Shown one piece after another: positions 25,504-34,031 of a stretch of DNA of 64,000 nt; the first letter of the stretch is position 1, and each line of letters opens with the position of its first letter. Origin of the DNA: Chloroflexota bacterium (lineage in GTDB: Bacteria > Chloroflexota > Anaerolineae > 4572-78 > J111); the NCBI GenBank assembly GCA_016860845.1, contig BOKF01000007.1, forward strand, positions 1 through 64,000. Direction: 5' to 3'. A program made the position numbers and the translations under genes. The notes below the pieces were generated by a model, which made no database searches, was not told the DNA's origin, and worked only from the letters and a program-made list of their open reading frames with translations.

Positions 25504-25953
25504 ATGGAACGCGAAGAGGTTATCCACATCATAGAAGCTGCCCGCGACCAGGGTGAAGTACCCAATTTTCGCGGAGCTAACCTGAGTGGTATTGATCTGA
25601 GTCAAACCGATTTATACGGGGCCGACCTGAGCGAAGCTAATCTGAGCGAGATCAACCTGAGCAAAGCCAATTTAGGGGAAGCCGACCTGGGCGAATCGGA
25701 CCTGCGCCAGGCGAATCTGAGCGGCGCGAATCTGCACCGGGCCAACCTGATTTTTGCTAACCTGCGCGGCGCTAATTTGCGGGGAGCCATCCTCAGCGAG
25801 GCCAATCTAGGCCACGCCGCCTTGATTGAAGCCGACCTGCGTGACGCCGACCTGGGTTATGCCAACCTGGTCAAAGCCAACCTGCGCGGCGCTGACATCC
25901 GCGGGGCCAACCTGCGCGGCGCAACTATGCCGGATGGGACGATCCAACTCTAA
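25504..25953 (+). CDS. Pentapeptide-repeat protein
   Basis: After a 20-residue helix (MEREEVIHIIEAARDQG), residues 23-145 are about 24 tandem A(N/D)LxX units (ANLSG, ADLSE, ANLRG and so on), which should form a right-handed quadrilateral beta-helix. Family members range from DNA mimics such as Qnr to unknown; nothing here points to a specific role. It begins 7 bases after the Agl23-like gene and may share its transcript. Its last 4 bases overlap the convergent cytochrome gene. Confidence 0.93.
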   Translation: MEREEVIHIIEAARDQGEVPNFRGANLSGIDLSQTDLYGADLSEANLSEINLSKANLGEADLGESDLRQANLSGANLHRANLIFANLRGANLRGAILSEANLGHAALIEADLRDADLGYANLVKANLRGADIRGANLRGATMPDGTIQL

Positions 25954-26705
25954 TTATCCGGCGCGCCGGCCTCGACCCAGGCGGTGATGGTGCGAATTTG
26001 GGCGGGCAGCAGGCGTGGTTCCTTTTTGGGCATTTTGCCCTCGCCAATGAGTTCAATCAAGTAGCTGTTTTCCACGTCACCCGGCTCGATGACCGGGCCG
26101 TTCATGGAACCCGCCAGGGCCTCCTCATAGCTAGTTAATCTTAAACCCTCTTCAACTCTCTCTTCGCCATCGGTTATCCCCCCGTGGCACTTGATACAAC
26201 GCTGCTCGAAAATGGGCAGCACATCACTTTCAAAACTGACCTCTGTCAGGTCAGGGCTTGCTGCCGGAGGTTCTGCTGTGGGCGCATCAGGAGCGGAAGC
26301 TGTAGGCGAGGGCGGCGGTGGCGTGTGGGTAGAAGTGGGTGCAGGTTCACTGGTTGGCGTTACGGGAACGGCCTGGGTCGTCGGCGTTATTGCGGTAGCT
26401 GTCGCCTGGACAGCCGGCGTTAGGTTAACGGCAACTGTTGGTGTTGGGCTGGCGGTGGCCCGAGGAGCCTCAGTGGGAGCCGGCGTTGGCGCCACAACCG
26501 CCGCCTCTGCCGGCTTATTTGTTTCAATATCTGCTGCCCCCGACCCACCCGTAAGGCGCAAAAAACCAGCAAATAGACCGCCCCACAGGCCGGCTACCAC
26601 CAGAATAATCATGATTTGCCTCAGCCACTGCCCAGCGGATGGCCAGACAATAGTCCGGCGCTGGGGGGTGGAAATTCCCGTTCTCCACGGTAAATTACGG
26701 CTCAC
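25950..26705 (-). CDS. Membrane-anchored c-type cytochrome (Planctomycete-type PSCyt1 domain)
   Basis: The 251-residue protein has one membrane helix (about 31-50), a long Thr/Pro/Ala linker (about 68-150) and a C-terminal single-heme domain with CIKCH (170-174). LRLTSYEEALAGSMNGPVI, KMPKKEPRLLPAQI and ITAWVEAGAPDN match the PSCyt1 family. The heme domain should sit outside the membrane and carry electrons. It heads toward 25950, overlapping the plus-strand pentapeptide gene by 4 bases. It groups with a DUF2231 protein and a two-heme cytochrome on the same strand. Confidence 0.87.
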   Translation of the reverse strand: MSRNLPWRTGISTPQRRTIVWPSAGQWLRQIMIILVVAGLWGGLFAGFLRLTGGSGAADIETNKPAEAAVVAPTPAPTEAPRATASPTPTVAVNLTPAVQATATAITPTTQAVPVTPTSEPAPTSTHTPPPPSPTASAPDAPTAEPPAASPDLTEVSFESDVLPIFEQRCIKCHGGITDGEERVEEGLRLTSYEEALAGSMNGPVIEPGDVENSYLIELIGEGKMPKKEPRLLPAQIRTITAWVEAGAPDN

Positions 26706-26752
26706 GCTTTGCTCCCAAACTCAAAATTGTGACAGTCCAGCGTCTTCTCAAC

Positions 26753-27193
26753 CTAAAAGCCATACAGAATGACTCCCCCTAAAAAGCCCAAAATCGCCGC
26801 CAGGATAAAACTGCCGGCAAAGGCCGACACATACAGCACGATAGTGCCGGGTTTCCAAACTACCTCTGGCTGCCGCCGGCGAATCACAGCGGTGGCGGTG
26901 GTCAGCACAAACAGGGAAATGGCCAGAAATATTTTGGCATTAACGTATGGGGCATCGCCTTCAAAGCGAACCTGGTAATCTCGATAACCGGTTAGACCGG
27001 CCAGGATCGTGCTGATGGCAGCCAGGGTGATGCTGTAAAAAGCAGCCCTTTCCAGACCCTCGTCACGCCGCCACAGGGCCAGCAGCAGAAACAGCAGGCC
27101 GGTCCCGGTGAGTGCGATGGGAAAATGAACCAGGGGCACATGCCAGGGATGTACGTCGAAGACAGTATTAAATAGGCCGGTGATAGATTCCAT
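26753..27193 (-). CDS. DUF2231 family membrane protein
   Basis: The 146-residue protein has four membrane helices. The N-terminal VHPWHVPLVHFPIAL motif, with His residues beside helix 1, fits DUF2231. The family is often found with redox proteins and its His could bind heme, but its role is not established. It is 47 bases upstream of the PSCyt1 cytochrome gene, and both are read on the minus strand, so a shared electron-transfer function is likely. Confidence 0.82.
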   Translation of the reverse strand: MESITGLFNTVFDVHPWHVPLVHFPIALTGTGLLFLLLALWRRDEGLERAAFYSITLAAISTILAGLTGYRDYQVRFEGDAPYVNAKIFLAISLFVLTTATAVIRRRQPEVVWKPGTIVLYVSAFAGSFILAAILGFLGGVILYGF

Positions 27194-27245
27194 AAAGGTA
27201 GGGATTAGTAACTTGAAGACCTTAGTTGAATTTTGATTTTCAAAA

Positions 27246-27322
27246 TCGGTAACGATCTGGAAGGAAGGTTGGAAGGCTGGCTGCTATTTCAACCTTCCAG
27301 CCCTCCAACCCCATTACCGGAT
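27246..27322. repeat. Palindromic copy of the CCAACCTTCC repeat family
   Basis: CGGTAACG and CATTACCG frame GGAAGGTTGGAAGGCTGG (27263-27280) and its near complement CCTTCCAGCCCTCCAACC, so the whole can fold on itself. It lies between the DUF2231 and two-heme cytochrome genes. The same words occur inside several coding regions of this window. Confidence 0.75.
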
Positions 27323-27367
27323 TGAGCTATCAAAAATCATGCGGTCTGAGGTGATTTAGGATGATTT

Positions 27368-28138
27368 TTATTTCCCGGCTATTCGCCGGCGCAGGGTGAG
27401 TCCGGCCAGGGCCAGTGTCCCACCCACCAATAACAGAACCAGAGGCAAGTTGTTGCCAGAAGCATCGCCGCCGGTTGCGGGCAGATTGGTCGGCGCTGGG
27501 GTGGTCGCTGCCGCCGGGGCATCAGACGCCGCCGGGGCGCTTTGATTGGAAACGAGGCTGGTCAGGTAATCGGCAATTTGAGCGGCTTCGTCATTGTTCA
27601 CCTGGGATTCGATATAGGAGGGCATGAGTTTAAAGGGGGTACGCAGTTGCTTGAGGACGACATCGGTGGTGGGGATAACGCCGCGCTGCACAAAGCCCTC
27701 GACAATCCGTCCCTGGCCGGTCGAGACTACGTCCTCATGGCAGGCGACACAGTTCTTTTGGACCATGAGTTCTTGGCCAGGGTGGGAGGCGGTAATGCCG
27801 GGATCTTTGCGTTGAAAATCGCCGGTTGGATCGGGCAGGGCCGTAATGTAGGCGTGCATGTCCCTGATCTGCTGATCCGACACCTGCGCTTCGGAGAAGT
27901 GGGGCATAAAGCGGCGGGGATTGCGGACCTGAGCAATCCATTCATCTTCAGTCAGAGTGCTGTTCGACAGGGGGCGAGCGAACGCTCCCTCGCCCTGCGC
28001 TCCGTGACAGCGCGAGCACTGCCAAACCTGCTCTTCCCAGGCTGTTTTGCCAGCGTCCGGGTTCTGGGCAAAAGCCACTGAAGCCGTCAGGCCAAGAAAA
28101 ATTAAGATAGCCGGGATTAAGACAAATAATTTACGCAT
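27368..28138 (-). CDS. Two-heme c-type cytochrome with LPxTG-like C-terminus
   Basis: About 256 residues: signal peptide (1-24, ending AFAQ), CSRCH (41-45) with a following Met ligand candidate in RRFMPHF, CVACH (130-134) with a second candidate in FKLMPSY, then a Thr/Pro/Ala linker. The end is LPATG (219-223), a hydrophobic segment and RRR, which looks like a sortase signal. That is odd for a cytochrome. The ATG at 28138, 10 bases after GAGGAGAG, is preferred to an upstream frame extension. It is probably exported and membrane-bound. Confidence 0.9.
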   Translation of the reverse strand: MRKLFVLIPAILIFLGLTASVAFAQNPDAGKTAWEEQVWQCSRCHGAQGEGAFARPLSNSTLTEDEWIAQVRNPRRFMPHFSEAQVSDQQIRDMHAYITALPDPTGDFQRKDPGITASHPGQELMVQKNCVACHEDVVSTGQGRIVEGFVQRGVIPTTDVVLKQLRTPFKLMPSYIESQVNNDEAAQIADYLTSLVSNQSAPAASDAPAAATTPAPTNLPATGGDASGNNLPLVLLLVGGTLALAGLTLRRRIAGK

Positions 28139-28412
28139 GTTGTTTAATTTCTCTCCTCTTTTTAGGTAATGGTTAGAAGCAAGAATAAGCTTACTGCCAG
28201 CAGAACTTTTCTTTAGCCCCACCCCCTTTGACCAAGATTTTGCCCCACATTACAACTCATAAGTCTGGGACTGCACCGTCATTAAGTGGACTATAGTCCA
28301 CAATTACTAGCGCGGATTATATTGACTGCCGCCCGCCTGTCAAAAATAGATACGTAGCCCAAACGGTTTTGGATTGGATTTTTAACGATAAGTTGGGAAT
28401 TTGTCTGAGAAT

Positions 28413-29141
28413 TTATTTGAGCGGGCCGCCCAGTACCCGCTCACCCGACAGCGCAGGGCTGCCGCCGGCCGGTTCAATGCTGATATCACAGCCGGAGTAT
28501 TCAAAGAGGTTTTGGGGCGCTCTAATCCGGCCTCCCCCGTAGCCATACTCGTCAACCGAGAAGACAGCGCCGCTGGTTCTTTGTTCATTCTGAATCAGCC
28601 ACAACTGGTATTGCCGGTCCGGTTCAAGTGTTGGCAGTGCATCAACAACAAAAGCGCCGTTCTGACCATCTGCCCCAATAATCACAAAGCCGGCTGCACC
28701 CGGCACCAGGCCGGTGTTACTCAGCGGGATAGCTCGCATCCCACCTGAGCGGAGAGCTTCAAGCCGGGTGACTTGCTGCCATAAGAATAAGTTACTGGCA
28801 AGTAATACCAGGATTAAGAGGAGACTGGCTATTCCCCAGGCAAGGGCAGGACGCTGGGTAAAGTGGGGCAGGTACTGCCGCCAGGAAAGCCGGGTTTGGT
28901 TTGAAGGCGCTGGCGGTGGCGACGGCAGACGGGCCAGCAAGCGGCGTTTCAAATCGGGTGAAGGCCGGGCCCCAGGCGCAGCCAAAGCGAGTTGAGCGGT
29001 CAGAACCTGATACGCGCTCAACTCAGCCATGCAAGTAGAACAACCCGACAGGTGATCTACCACCAGCCGGCGCTCTTCTTCATCCAGGCTGCCCAGGGCA
29101 TAAGCCGGAAGTAATTCGAGAACGTGTGGATCAGCAGACAT
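28413..29141 (-). CDS. Anti-sigma factor, RskA/anti-sigma-K type
   Basis: The 242-residue protein starts with an anti-sigma zinc-binding-like domain (LLPAYALGSLDEEERR, then HLSGCSTCMAEL giving HxxxCxxC), a membrane helix (about 100-120, LLLILVLLASNLFLW) and an extracytoplasmic RskA-type domain (ALPTLEPDRQYQLWLI...SGAVFSVDEYG). It should hold the SigK-like sigma factor encoded upstream and release it after proteolysis. It lies 73 bases downstream of that sigma gene. Redox-related genes follow on the same strand, a plausible regulon. Confidence 0.9.
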   Translation of the reverse strand: MSADPHVLELLPAYALGSLDEEERRLVVDHLSGCSTCMAELSAYQVLTAQLALAAPGARPSPDLKRRLLARLPSPPPAPSNQTRLSWRQYLPHFTQRPALAWGIASLLLILVLLASNLFLWQQVTRLEALRSGGMRAIPLSNTGLVPGAAGFVIIGADGQNGAFVVDALPTLEPDRQYQLWLIQNEQRTSGAVFSVDEYGYGGGRIRAPQNLFEYSGCDISIEPAGGSPALSGERVLGGPLK

Positions 29142-29214
29142 ACTTGCTTACCTGATTGAATCCCTTATAGATTCATACGCAACCCAACAAATTTTGGATT
29201 TATTCAACCGCAAA

Positions 29215-29778
29215 CTACTCATCTTGTAATAACTGGCGTAATTTCTGCATGGCTGAGCGCACGCGTGTTTTAACCGTGCCCAACGGCTGCTGCAATATTT
29301 CGGCAATCTGGCTGTGGCTGTAACCTCTAAAGTAGGCCAGGGCCAGGGCCTGTTTTTGCTCGGTGGGGAGTTGGGCCATCGCAGCGCGAACGCGGTCTCG
29401 TTGCAGACTAATTTCCACGACATCTTCCGGGCTGTTGAACGTGGGGTCGGCTGGGAGTGACACATCGGCCCAACTCAGGCCCTCCCGATCCGGGCGGGCC
29501 TGCTGATGGCGCAGCGCATCAATGGCGCGATGACGAGCCATACTGAGCAGCCAGGTGGTAACTTTGGCCCGGTCAGCCCGGTAAGTCGCGGCCTTTTCCC
29601 AGATACGGGTAAAAACATCCAGGGTTATTTCCTCGGCGGTGGCATAATCCAGCACGGTATTCAGCGCCAGGCTAAAGACCAGGCGATGATAGCGGTCGTA
29701 CAATTCGCTCAACGCATCCGGCTGGGCACAGGCGACGGCTGCAATAAGCTCAGTATCGTCCAGGGTTGAATAGTCCAC
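29215..29778 (-). CDS. ECF sigma factor, SigK-like
   Basis: The 187-residue protein has sigma region 2 (about 20-92; LYDRYHRLVFSLALN, TWLLSMARHRAIDALR) and region 4 (about 125-180; LPTEQKQALALAYFRGYS then HSQIAEILQQPLGTVKTRV). It pairs with the RskA-like gene directly downstream, as in sigK-rskA units. Targets cannot be read from sequence. The cytochrome genes next to it are candidates. Confidence 0.93.
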   Translation of the reverse strand: MDYSTLDDTELIAAVACAQPDALSELYDRYHRLVFSLALNTVLDYATAEEITLDVFTRIWEKAATYRADRAKVTTWLLSMARHRAIDALRHQQARPDREGLSWADVSLPADPTFNSPEDVVEISLQRDRVRAAMAQLPTEQKQALALAYFRGYSHSQIAEILQQPLGTVKTRVRSAMQKLRQLLQDE

Positions 29779-29849
29779 TTAGAGTCTCATAACTTAAGGA
29801 AAGGTTAGCCTAACTCCTTTAGACGCTCCCAATTAGCAATCTCGCTTAA

Positions 29850-29886
29850 CAATCTCGTTCCCAAACTGAGTTTGGGAACGAGATTG
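29850..29886. repeat. Perfect 18-bp inverted repeat
   Basis: CAATCTCGTTCCCAAACT, one central G, then the exact reverse complement, beginning 5 bases after the valS stop codon. There is no T-run. It could stabilise or end the valS transcript, or be a member of a dispersed palindrome family (compare 16875 and 55137). Confidence 0.95.
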
Positions 29887-29891
29887 CAAGG

Positions 29892-32606
29892 TTAGCCTAA
29901 TTCCTTTAAGCGCTCCCAAATTTTGGCCGCCTGGAGTTCAAGGTCGGCCAGTTGTTCGCGCTCTTTTTCGACCACCGCCGCGGGGGCTTTTTCGGTAAAC
30001 TTGGGATTGCTGAGTCTAACCCTGCTGGCGGCAATCCGTTTTTCAAGCTGGGCGACCTCTTTGTGCCAGCGTTCCCGTTCCGCATCAAGGTCAATCATCC
30101 CGGCCAAGGGCAGGAAAATTTCAATACCCCCGCTGACAACCTGGGCTATGGCCTGGTCCGGCTTTTTGGCCAAAGTTGGGGCGATATGCAGTTCGTCCTT
30201 CTCCAGCCGGGCCAGGGCCACCAGAATTTCCTGGTGCTTGGCCAGTAAATCGGTATTAGCCCCGGCGGCGATAGAGGCCGAAATCTTTTTGCCCGGTTCC
30301 ACGTTGTATTCGGAGCGAATGTTACGAACAGCCCGGATAATCTCGATCAAGAGCGTCATCTGCGCTTCCGCCTCCTCGTCAATACCGGTATGGCTGGGGT
30401 GGGGCCAGTTGGTCACCATCAAGCTCTCGCCCTCGTGGGGCAGGTGCTGCCAGGCGGCTTCGGTGACAAAGGGGATGAACGGGTGGAGCAGCCGCAAGAC
30501 GTGTTCCAGCACGTAAACCAGGACCCGGCGGGCAGTGGCCTGGGCGCGCGGGTCGGCCCCATAGAGCCGAATCTTGGCGACTTCAATGTACCAATCGGCA
30601 AACTCGCTCCAGAAGAAATCGTACAACTGCCGGCCGGCCTCGCCAAAGTTGTACTCATCCAACAGGCGGGTCACGTCGGCAATCAGCCGGTTGTGCCGGC
30701 TCAAAATCCAGCGATCCGGCAGGGATAACCCGGACAGGTTCCATGTGCCCGCCCCCGATTGAAAGGCCGTGCCGGTATTGCTGACCACAAAACGGGTCGC
30801 ATTCCAGATTTTGTTACAGAAGTTACGGTTGGAGGCGATCCGCTCCATAGACAGATTCATATCATTGCCGGGCGCGGAGCCGGTGAGCAGGCTAAAGCGA
30901 AACGCGTCGGTGCCGTACTCGTCCATCACTTCTAGCGGGTCAATGACGTTACCGGCTGTTTTGCTCATCTTGCGGCCATGCTCATCGCGGATGAGGCCAT
31001 GCAGGTAAACGGTGTGGAACGGGGCCTGTTCGGTGTATTCCAGGCCGCTCATAATCATTCGCGCCACCCAGAAAAAGAGGATGTCATAGCCGGTTTCCAT
31101 GACCGAGGTGGGATAGTAACGGCGCAGGTCAGGCGTGTCTTCGGGCCAGCCCAGGGTAGAGAAAGGCCACAGGCCGGAACTGAACCAGGTATCTAGCACG
31201 TCGGGGTCCTGCTCAATGTTCTTACTGTGGCAGCGAGGGCACTCTGTTGGGTCTTCGCGGGCCACAATCATCTCGCCGCAGTCCGGGCAGTACCAGACCG
31301 GGATACGATGGCCCCACCAAAGCTGGCGGCTGATGCACCAATCGCGGATATTTTCCAGCCAGTTGTTGTAGATTTTGGTGAATCGCTCAGGAATGATCTT
31401 GACGTCGCCGTTAGCCACTGCCATCAGACCTTTATCGGCCAGGGGACGCATCTTGACAAACCACTGGGTCGAAACCAGCGGCTCGACCACTTCGCCGCCG
31501 CGCTGGGAACGAGGCACTTGCAGCCGGTGCGGTTTAACGTCAAGCGTCAATCCTTCCGCTTCCATATCCGCCCACAATTTTTGGCGGCACTCGAAGCGGT
31601 CCAGGCCAGCATAGGGACCGGCGTGGGCGTTCATCGTGGCATCTTTGTTCATCACATTGATGATGGGCAGGTTGTGCTTGCGGCCTATCTCAAAGTCATT
31701 GGGATCGTGGCCCGGCGTTATTTTGAGCGCCCCGGTGCCAAACTCGCGGTCCACATAGGGATCGGCAATGACCGGGATGGGGCGGTTCAACATCGGCACA
31801 ATGGCACTGCGGCCAATAAAACGCTGGTAGCGTTCGTCATCCGGGTGGACGGCCACTGCTGTGTCGCCCAGGATGGTTTCGGGGCGAGTCGTGGCCACGG
31901 AGATATATTCATCCGACCCCCTCCCAGCCTCCCCCTCAGAGGGGGAGGAGAAATCATCGCCCAGCATATATTTGAAGTAGTAAAGCTTTCCCTCTTCCTC
32001 GGCGTATTCCACCTCCAGGTCGCTGACAGCGGTTTGCAAGCCGGGCGACCAGTTGATGAGGTACTCGCCTCGGTAGATGAGGCCGCGCTCGTACAGCGTC
32101 ACAAAAGCCTCGCGCACGGCCCGCGAAAGACCTTCGTCCATCGTAAATCTTTCCCGGTCCCAGTCGCACGACGCGCCCAGGCGGCGGTGCTGCTGCTGGA
32201 TGGTGCCGCTGTACTGCTCTTTCCAGGCCCAGGTCCGCTCCAGAAACTTCTCGCGGCCAATTTCTTCGCGGCTGGTGCCTTCGGCGCGCAAGGCGCGTTC
32301 CACCTGCAATTGGGTGGCGATGCCGGCATGATCGGTGCCGGGCACCCACAACGCGGCCTTGCCCTGCATACGCTGATAACGGATCAGCAAATCTTCGATG
32401 GAGGCAGTGATGGCATGGCCCAGATGCAGCGCGCCGGTTACGTTGGGCGGCGGCATCGAAATGACAAACGGTTCGGCAGCGGGGCCGGCAAATTCCGGCT
32501 TAAAGTAGCCCTTGCTTTCCCACCAATCGTAGATTGGCTCCTCGAACAGCTTGGGGTCATAAGCTTTAGCCATGTCAGACGAGTCAATCGGTAATGCTTT
32601 TGCCAT
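29892..32606 (-). CDS. valS: Valine--tRNA ligase
   Basis: A full-length class I synthetase of about 904 residues. PPPNVTGALHLGH holds the HIGH motif (61-64), the CP1 editing domain contains SVATTRPETILGDTAVAVHPDD, GRKMSKTAGNVIDP holds KMSKS, and a C-terminal coiled coil rich in Lys/Glu closes the protein. A GTG at 32615 overlaps the AGGAG ribosome site, so the ATG at 32606 (8 bases after it) is the start. A palindromic stretch at 31916-31952 adds about 12 unusual residues (SSPSEGEAGRG) at the edge of the editing domain. A T-box leader precedes it. Confidence 0.97.
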   Translation of the reverse strand: MAKALPIDSSDMAKAYDPKLFEEPIYDWWESKGYFKPEFAGPAAEPFVISMPPPNVTGALHLGHAITASIEDLLIRYQRMQGKAALWVPGTDHAGIATQLQVERALRAEGTSREEIGREKFLERTWAWKEQYSGTIQQQHRRLGASCDWDRERFTMDEGLSRAVREAFVTLYERGLIYRGEYLINWSPGLQTAVSDLEVEYAEEEGKLYYFKYMLGDDFSSPSEGEAGRGSDEYISVATTRPETILGDTAVAVHPDDERYQRFIGRSAIVPMLNRPIPVIADPYVDREFGTGALKITPGHDPNDFEIGRKHNLPIINVMNKDATMNAHAGPYAGLDRFECRQKLWADMEAEGLTLDVKPHRLQVPRSQRGGEVVEPLVSTQWFVKMRPLADKGLMAVANGDVKIIPERFTKIYNNWLENIRDWCISRQLWWGHRIPVWYCPDCGEMIVAREDPTECPRCHSKNIEQDPDVLDTWFSSGLWPFSTLGWPEDTPDLRRYYPTSVMETGYDILFFWVARMIMSGLEYTEQAPFHTVYLHGLIRDEHGRKMSKTAGNVIDPLEVMDEYGTDAFRFSLLTGSAPGNDMNLSMERIASNRNFCNKIWNATRFVVSNTGTAFQSGAGTWNLSGLSLPDRWILSRHNRLIADVTRLLDEYNFGEAGRQLYDFFWSEFADWYIEVAKIRLYGADPRAQATARRVLVYVLEHVLRLLHPFIPFVTEAAWQHLPHEGESLMVTNWPHPSHTGIDEEAEAQMTLLIEIIRAVRNIRSEYNVEPGKKISASIAAGANTDLLAKHQEILVALARLEKDELHIAPTLAKKPDQAIAQVVSGGIEIFLPLAGMIDLDAERERWHKEVAQLEKRIAASRVRLSNPKFTEKAPAAVVEKEREQLADLELQAAKIWERLKELG

Positions 32607-32682
32607 ATCACTCACTCCTGAAACCCCTTCCCTGCCCTCCCCCTGAGAGGAGGAGGGTTAGAGCGGGGGTGTTGTCTTGAAC

Positions 32683-32716
32683 TAAAAATCCCTTCCATCC
32701 TCAAGGACGAAAGGGA
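32683..32716 (-). terminator. T-box attenuator terminator of valS
   Basis: Read on the minus strand, TCCCTTTCGTCC, a TTGA loop and GGATGGAAGGGA form a strong hairpin followed by TTTTT. The 5' side overlaps the region that would pair with the T-box sequence in the antiterminator. Confidence 0.9.
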
Positions 32717-32751
32717 CTCCTGTTCGCGGTACCACCTTGATTATCAGTACT

Positions 32752-32826
32752 TTAGTAGTTAGTAGTCAGTAGTCAGATTATTCTTTTCTGACTACTGGCT
32801 ACTGACTACTGACATCTGACTACTGA
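32752..32826. repeat. AGTAGTCAG palindromic repeat inside the T-box leader
   Basis: Repeats of AGTAGTCAG on one side and CTGACTACT on the other can pair into a long imperfect hairpin. The same GTCAG/AGTAG words occur in the coding region at 13742-13800. Confidence 0.88.
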
Positions 32827-33038
32827 TCTCTCTCGACGCGCTAACGGGCGAACCCGGAATAGTCTACTGGGGTTTGCCAACAAACCCGTTGGATGATTCA
32901 ACTCCCAGGCGACGTTCAGCAGCGATCACTGAGCAAGGTTTGCAGCTTATAACCTTGCCTCTCTGGCAGCTTCAGACTGCTTACTCTTCCTGTTCGACGT
33001 TTTTAATAGGGACACTAAGCCCTTCCAAATTAGGGCAT

Positions 33039-33067
33039 AGTATAGCCAACTCTCCGCGGCATGTCAA
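33039..33067 (-). promoter_or_regulatory. Sigma-70 promoter of the valS leader
   Basis: Reading the minus strand: TTGACA (33067-33062), a 17-base spacer, TATACT (33044-33039). Transcription would start near 33032, about 25 bases before the T-box Stem I. Confidence 0.85.
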
Positions 33068-33132
33068 GTGTAGTTTGGATGGGAAGCATCTCAGTCTTGG
33101 GGCAAGTTTGAATCGCTGAAAGTGCTGATTGC

Positions 33133-33193
33133 CACTGAAACCGCTGAATTTGATACTTTCTCAGTGACATCAGTATATTCAGCGAATTCAGTG
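33133..33193. repeat. Intergenic palindrome
   Basis: CACTGAAACCGCTGAAT pairs with ATTCAGCGAATTCAGTG across a 27-base loop, between the valS promoter and the VTT-protein stop. No gene is evident in 33068-33256. Confidence 0.75.
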
Positions 33194-33256
33194 ATTCAAA
33201 GAACTAAAGTTGCCCCCGATTTGAAATGCTCCCTTTGGGTGCAACCGAAAGGTGAG

Positions 33257-33871
33257 TTAAACCAAGAATCGCAGCAGCCAGGTGGCCGAGTGGATGGCGG
33301 CCCAACAGATAAGCAGGGTTTTGATGCTCTTTCCGAGCCAGCAGGCCACAATAAATTTATAATAGGGATATTTAGACGCGCCGGCAGCAAGTCCGGCTAA
33401 ATCAATCAGCGGATTAGGAACGACTGAAAGCACAAAGACGGTCGCCATCCCATGCCGCTCCATCCAATTGTGCAGGCGGTCATATATGTGCCGTTTTTCG
33501 ATGACGCCGCTGCCGCCATAGCCGGCTAAATAGGCTGTTGACTCACCCAGAGCTTCACCAATCGCCCCAACGAGCGCGACGAGCCACCATTCGTGGGGCA
33601 GGGCGAGCGCCGTGCCGATGGTCACCGCTACACCCGGCACCGGCAAAGCAATGGTCGCATTGGCGAGTAAGCTGGCAAAAAACACGCCCGGATAGCCGTA
33701 GCGCCTCAACTGCTCAATATCAAACTGCGAGGCAAAAATGACGATACCAACTGTAACACCCAGGGCGAATAACAGCGATAGCGTTCGCGCCAGAATATGC
33801 TGGCTCCTCGGCCTTTGGTTAGCTGGAGATTTGGTCGGCAGCGCCTCTATAGAGGTAGTTGGTTCAGTCAG
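33257..33871 (-). CDS. VTT-domain (DedA/SNARE-associated) membrane protein
   Basis: The conserved core begins RRYGYPGVFFASLLANATIALPVPGVAV and contains EALGESTAYLAGYGGSGVIE and VVPNPLIDLAGLAAGA, as in VTT proteins of lipid-scramblase type. The first usual start codon is a TTG at 33709, which would remove the first membrane helix. The frame stays open upstream for 54 more codons, encoding a basic segment and a helix (LSLLFALGVTVGIVIFA). No ATG, GTG or TTG occurs there, but a CTG at 33871 has AAGGA 9 bases before it. I chose CTG, giving 204 residues; this start is inference. Confidence 0.75.
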   Translation of the reverse strand: MTEPTTSIEALPTKSPANQRPRSQHILARTLSLLFALGVTVGIVIFASQFDIEQLRRYGYPGVFFASLLANATIALPVPGVAVTIGTALALPHEWWLVALVGAIGEALGESTAYLAGYGGSGVIEKRHIYDRLHNWMERHGMATVFVLSVVPNPLIDLAGLAAGASKYPYYKFIVACWLGKSIKTLLICWAAIHSATWLLRFLV

Positions 33872-34031
33872 GGAAAGAATTCCTTCTTATTGCAGGAGGA
33901 TTTTACGCGGGTGTTAGTGTAGCATGGAAACCAGAAAATAAGAAATAAGAAAGAAATACTAACGGCTTCTTATTTCTTATGCGCCATTTCTTTTTTGATT
34001 GGATACGCTGGTTAGCGAGGAATTTGGACCG

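Larger units (their letters stand above)
32683..33010 (-). promoter_or_regulatory. T-box riboswitch upstream of valS
   Basis: On the minus strand the conserved T-box AAGGTGGTACCGCG (32725-32738) lies just before the terminator. The Stem I 5' side (AACGTCGAACAGGAAGAGTA) begins near 33006, and AGAGAGGC and AGTTG elements follow. In GAACGTCGCCTGGGAG the GTC at 32911-32913 sits where the specifier codon is found in related leaders; GTC is a Val codon, agreeing with valS downstream. Uncharged tRNA-Val would favour the antiterminator and allow valS transcription. A palindromic repeat (32752-32826) is lodged between Stem I and the antiterminator. Confidence 0.88.

Noticed and set aside
31227..32594. 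A 455-codon plus-strand frame opposite valS
   Set aside because: valS is certain from its motifs, and the opposite frame has no family features; typical of high-GC shadows.
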